A stretch of DNA of 14,132 bases. Origin: Sphaerimonospora sp050942215 (GTDB lineage Bacteria; Actinomycetota; Actinomycetes; Streptosporangiales; Streptosporangiaceae). Below are positions 12,543 to 14,132 of this stretch, in pieces. The stretch's first letter is position 1. Every line of letters starts with the position of its first letter. The notes beneath the pieces are model-generated. The model did not search any database. It was not told where the DNA came from and was given only the letters and a program-made list of their open reading frames with translations. Location: NCBI RefSeq assembly GCF_050942215.1, contig NZ_CP192058.1, positions 1-14,132 of the forward strand. Reading direction: 5' to 3'. Both the position numbers and the translations under genes were made by a program.

Positions 12543-13268
12543 ATGACGACGACCGAGGACAAGCAGCTTGCGGCGATCCTCGTCGCCATCAGCCGCGATC
12601 TTGGGAGAGCTAAGAAGCTCATCAGGGAAGGCAACGACCATGACGAGTCGCTTCGACGCTCGAAGCAGGTGATCGAAGCACTCCAGGAGATGGCCGACGA
12701 CGTACGCGGCGAACGCGATCAGGTCGTGGTTCGGATCTCTCGCGAAGAGAGTGCGAGCCTTTCCGAGATCGCTCGAAGAGCCAGCATCAGCAAGTCACGA
12801 GCAGCGCAGATCGTAAAAGCCGCCAACGCTCAGAAGGAGACGGACCACATGGCCGAGAACGCCACTGCCCAGCCCGATCGGCCGCCGGTTGTGGCGGGCA
12901 TCGTCACCTCCGAGCGCGGTGTGCTGATCGGCAAGCGCACTGATGGGAAGCCCCCATGGACCTTCATCGCGGGCGAGGTAGAACCGGGCGAGACCCCCTC
13001 AGACGCAATCATGCGAGAAGTCAAGGAAGAGACCGGCCTTCGCGTCATCGCCGCTCACCGCGAGATCGGACGGCGAGTCCACCCGAAGACCGGGCGCACC
13101 ATGATCTACATGGCGTGCTCTCCGACCGGGAAAACGGATGTCTTCCTTGGCGACCCTGACGAACTCGAAGAGGTTCGTTGGGCCAACCTCAACGAAGTGG
13201 ACGAGCTGCTGCCCGGCCTCTTCGAACCTGTACGTGCCTACCTGGTAGAGCAGCTCGGCCACAAGTGA
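12543..13268 (+). CDS. HTH-Nudix hydrolase fusion (copy 2)
   Basis: Identical to the 241-aa product of 5473-6198, with the perfect Nudix box. The internal AAGGAG is at 12834-12839 and the internal ATG at 12849. Confidence 0.85.
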   Translation: MTTTEDKQLAAILVAISRDLGRAKKLIREGNDHDESLRRSKQVIEALQEMADDVRGERDQVVVRISREESASLSEIARRASISKSRAAQIVKAANAQKETDHMAENATAQPDRPPVVAGIVTSERGVLIGKRTDGKPPWTFIAGEVEPGETPSDAIMREVKEETGLRVIAAHREIGRRVHPKTGRTMIYMACSPTGKTDVFLGDPDELEEVRWANLNEVDELLPGLFEPVRAYLVEQLGHK

Positions 13269-13281
13269 CCCATTTCGCGTG

Positions 13282-13310
13282 AGGCCCGGCCAGTTTGGTC
13301 GGGCCTTCTT
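13282..13310 (+). terminator. Terminator of the HTH-Nudix gene (copy 2)
   Basis: Counterpart of 6212-6240. Confidence 0.75.
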
Positions 13311-13357
13311 CATGCCCTCGATAGCGCCAGTTGCCGAATTGTTCTTGTAGAGATCAA

Positions 13358-13443
13358 GGCCGCCGTACGCCTGGCGGCCTGCGGTCCGGGCGTGCGGCTC
13401 TCCGGCCGGTCCCGGCCCGCAGGCCGCCAGGCGTACGGCGGCC
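13358..13443. repeat. Perfect 27-bp inverted repeat (copy 2)
   Basis: Arms 13358-13384 and 13417-13443; counterpart of 6288-6373. Confidence 0.75.
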
Positions 13444-13887
13444 GGTTCCAAGAATCGGCCCGAGCCCGAATCATGATCGAATGCAACTTTTCTCTACGAG
13501 ATCAAGGCGGCCCTACTCGGGCCGCGCAACGTTGCCGAAAGTTCGAGCCCCCAAGATCACGCTGATGTACCTATGCATCTCGATCCACTGGCCACCAAGA
13601 GCATGATCAATTGCAGAGCAAGTTAGTAGGCAAGACCGCCTTGTCCCGATGCCGCTACCAGGCACGGAACGGATGCCCTTCGATGTGCGGCCTGTTTTGG
13701 CGCATATAACAAGCCCAGTCCTGGCGGCCCGTCGTGGCCGGCGCCCGGGCACCCCAGAGGGGCCCCACCCCGCCGCCGGCCACGCCGAGCCGCTGACGGG
13801 GTTGGTGTTTTTTTATGCCTCCGGCGGGGGTCTCCGGCTCCGGGGGGGAGAGGGTGCGTCGCTGACGGTCCGTAGGTGGCTGGGGGG

Positions 13888-14042
13888 CCTGATCATCCCG
13901 TCTGCCATCGCCCCAGGACAAGCCGAGCAGACCAGGGCCAGGGGGGCCAAGGTCGTTCGTCCAGTTGGGCGCTCCACCTTGGCCCCCCTGGCCCTGGCCC
14001 GCTTCCCCTTCGGGTGGGACGACGGCAGACGGGATGATCAGG
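13888..14042. repeat. Nested perfect inverted repeats (copy 2)
   Basis: Outer arms 13888-13906 and 14024-14042; inner arms 13932-13952 and 13977-13997. Both are intact, so the indel lies just outside the palindrome. Confidence 0.7.
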
Positions 14043-14091
14043 GTGCGCGAGTGCGGGTCGTACGCCTGGTGTTCGTCGAGGTCAGAACATT

Positions 14092-14124
14092 CAGTATTGC
14101 AGTAACGCAGTAATTAAGGCAGTA
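14092..14124 (+). repeat. CAGTA iterons at the window end, upstream of parA at base 1 if circular
   Basis: CAGTA at 14092, 14100, 14108 and 14120, the same steps as at 7030-7062. The last 8 bases join base 1 exactly as 7063-7070 join 7071. Confidence 0.65.
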
Positions 14125-14132
14125 TCGGCGTC

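Larger units (their letters stand above)
13311..14091. other. Non-coding origin-like region (copy 2)
   Basis: Counterpart of 6241-7029, shorter by the 8-bp indel. No gene seen. Confidence 0.55.
7071..14132. repeat. Plasmid unit, second copy of head-to-tail tandem duplication
   Basis: Second unit, 7062 bp. It is 8 bp shorter than the first because the bases cgggcgag found at 6973-6980 are missing between 14042 and 14043. I found no other difference, and all gene products are unchanged. Confidence 0.97.

Noticed and set aside
1..14132. Two par/rep sets as an evolved segmental duplication
   Set aside because: The copies match apart from one 8-bp indel; divergence would be expected in an old duplication, so dimerisation or double assembly is far likelier.

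Overview
The window is one small high-GC plasmid unit present twice head to tail. Positions 1-7070 and 7071-14132 have the same gene content at a constant offset of 7070. The only difference I see is an 8-bp stretch (6973-6980) that the second copy lacks. The last bases before each copy are the same, and the window starts exactly on the ATG of a parA gene. This fits a circular record rotated to parA: either a real plasmid dimer of about 14.1 kb or a monomer of about 7.07 kb assembled twice. High GC, G/C-rich third codon positions, GTG starts and TAnnnT-type -10 boxes point to an actinomycete. The species cannot be read from the sequence. I see no rRNA, tRNA, CRISPR, transposase, integrase or resistance gene.

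Layout of one unit (copy 1; add 7070 for copy 2). On the + strand, 1-908 holds a small type Ib-like partition operon: a ParA ATPase and a ribbon-helix-helix partner. Three arrays of an 8-bp-phased CAGTA repeat lie before, at the end of, and after it. Convergent with it, and separated by a hairpin terminator, a long minus-strand block runs from a promoter near 5410-5438 down to 1013. In transcription order it holds a 129-aa possible OB-fold-like regulator, a 51-aa and a 52-aa Cys/His protein, a 137-aa and a 75-aa helical unknown, an FtsK/SpoIIIE-like DNA translocase with N-terminal membrane segments (probable conjugal Tra), and a rolling-circle replication initiator with HUH and Tyr-Lys motifs.

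Divergent from this block, a leaderless + strand gene (5473-6198) encodes a helix-turn-helix domain fused to a Nudix hydrolase domain. A strong ribosome binding site before an internal ATG could also yield Nudix alone. From 6199 to 7070 there is no convincing gene. That stretch holds a terminator, a perfect 27-bp inverted repeat with flanking direct repeats, and a nested pair of perfect 19-bp and 21-bp inverted repeats. It is the best candidate for the double- and single-strand replication origins.

How it fits together: Rep nicks an origin and drives rolling-circle replication. A canonical intrinsic terminator pointing against rep at its 5' end suggests an antisense RNA controlling copy number. 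ParA and its partner use the CAGTA arrays for partition and autorepression. The FtsK-like protein and small accessory proteins probably move double-stranded DNA between mycelial cells. The HTH-Nudix protein may regulate transfer or give transfer immunity. The order regulator - small proteins - FtsK-like Tra - Rep resembles actinomycete integrative elements of the pSAM2 type, but with a partition operon where excisionase and integrase would be.
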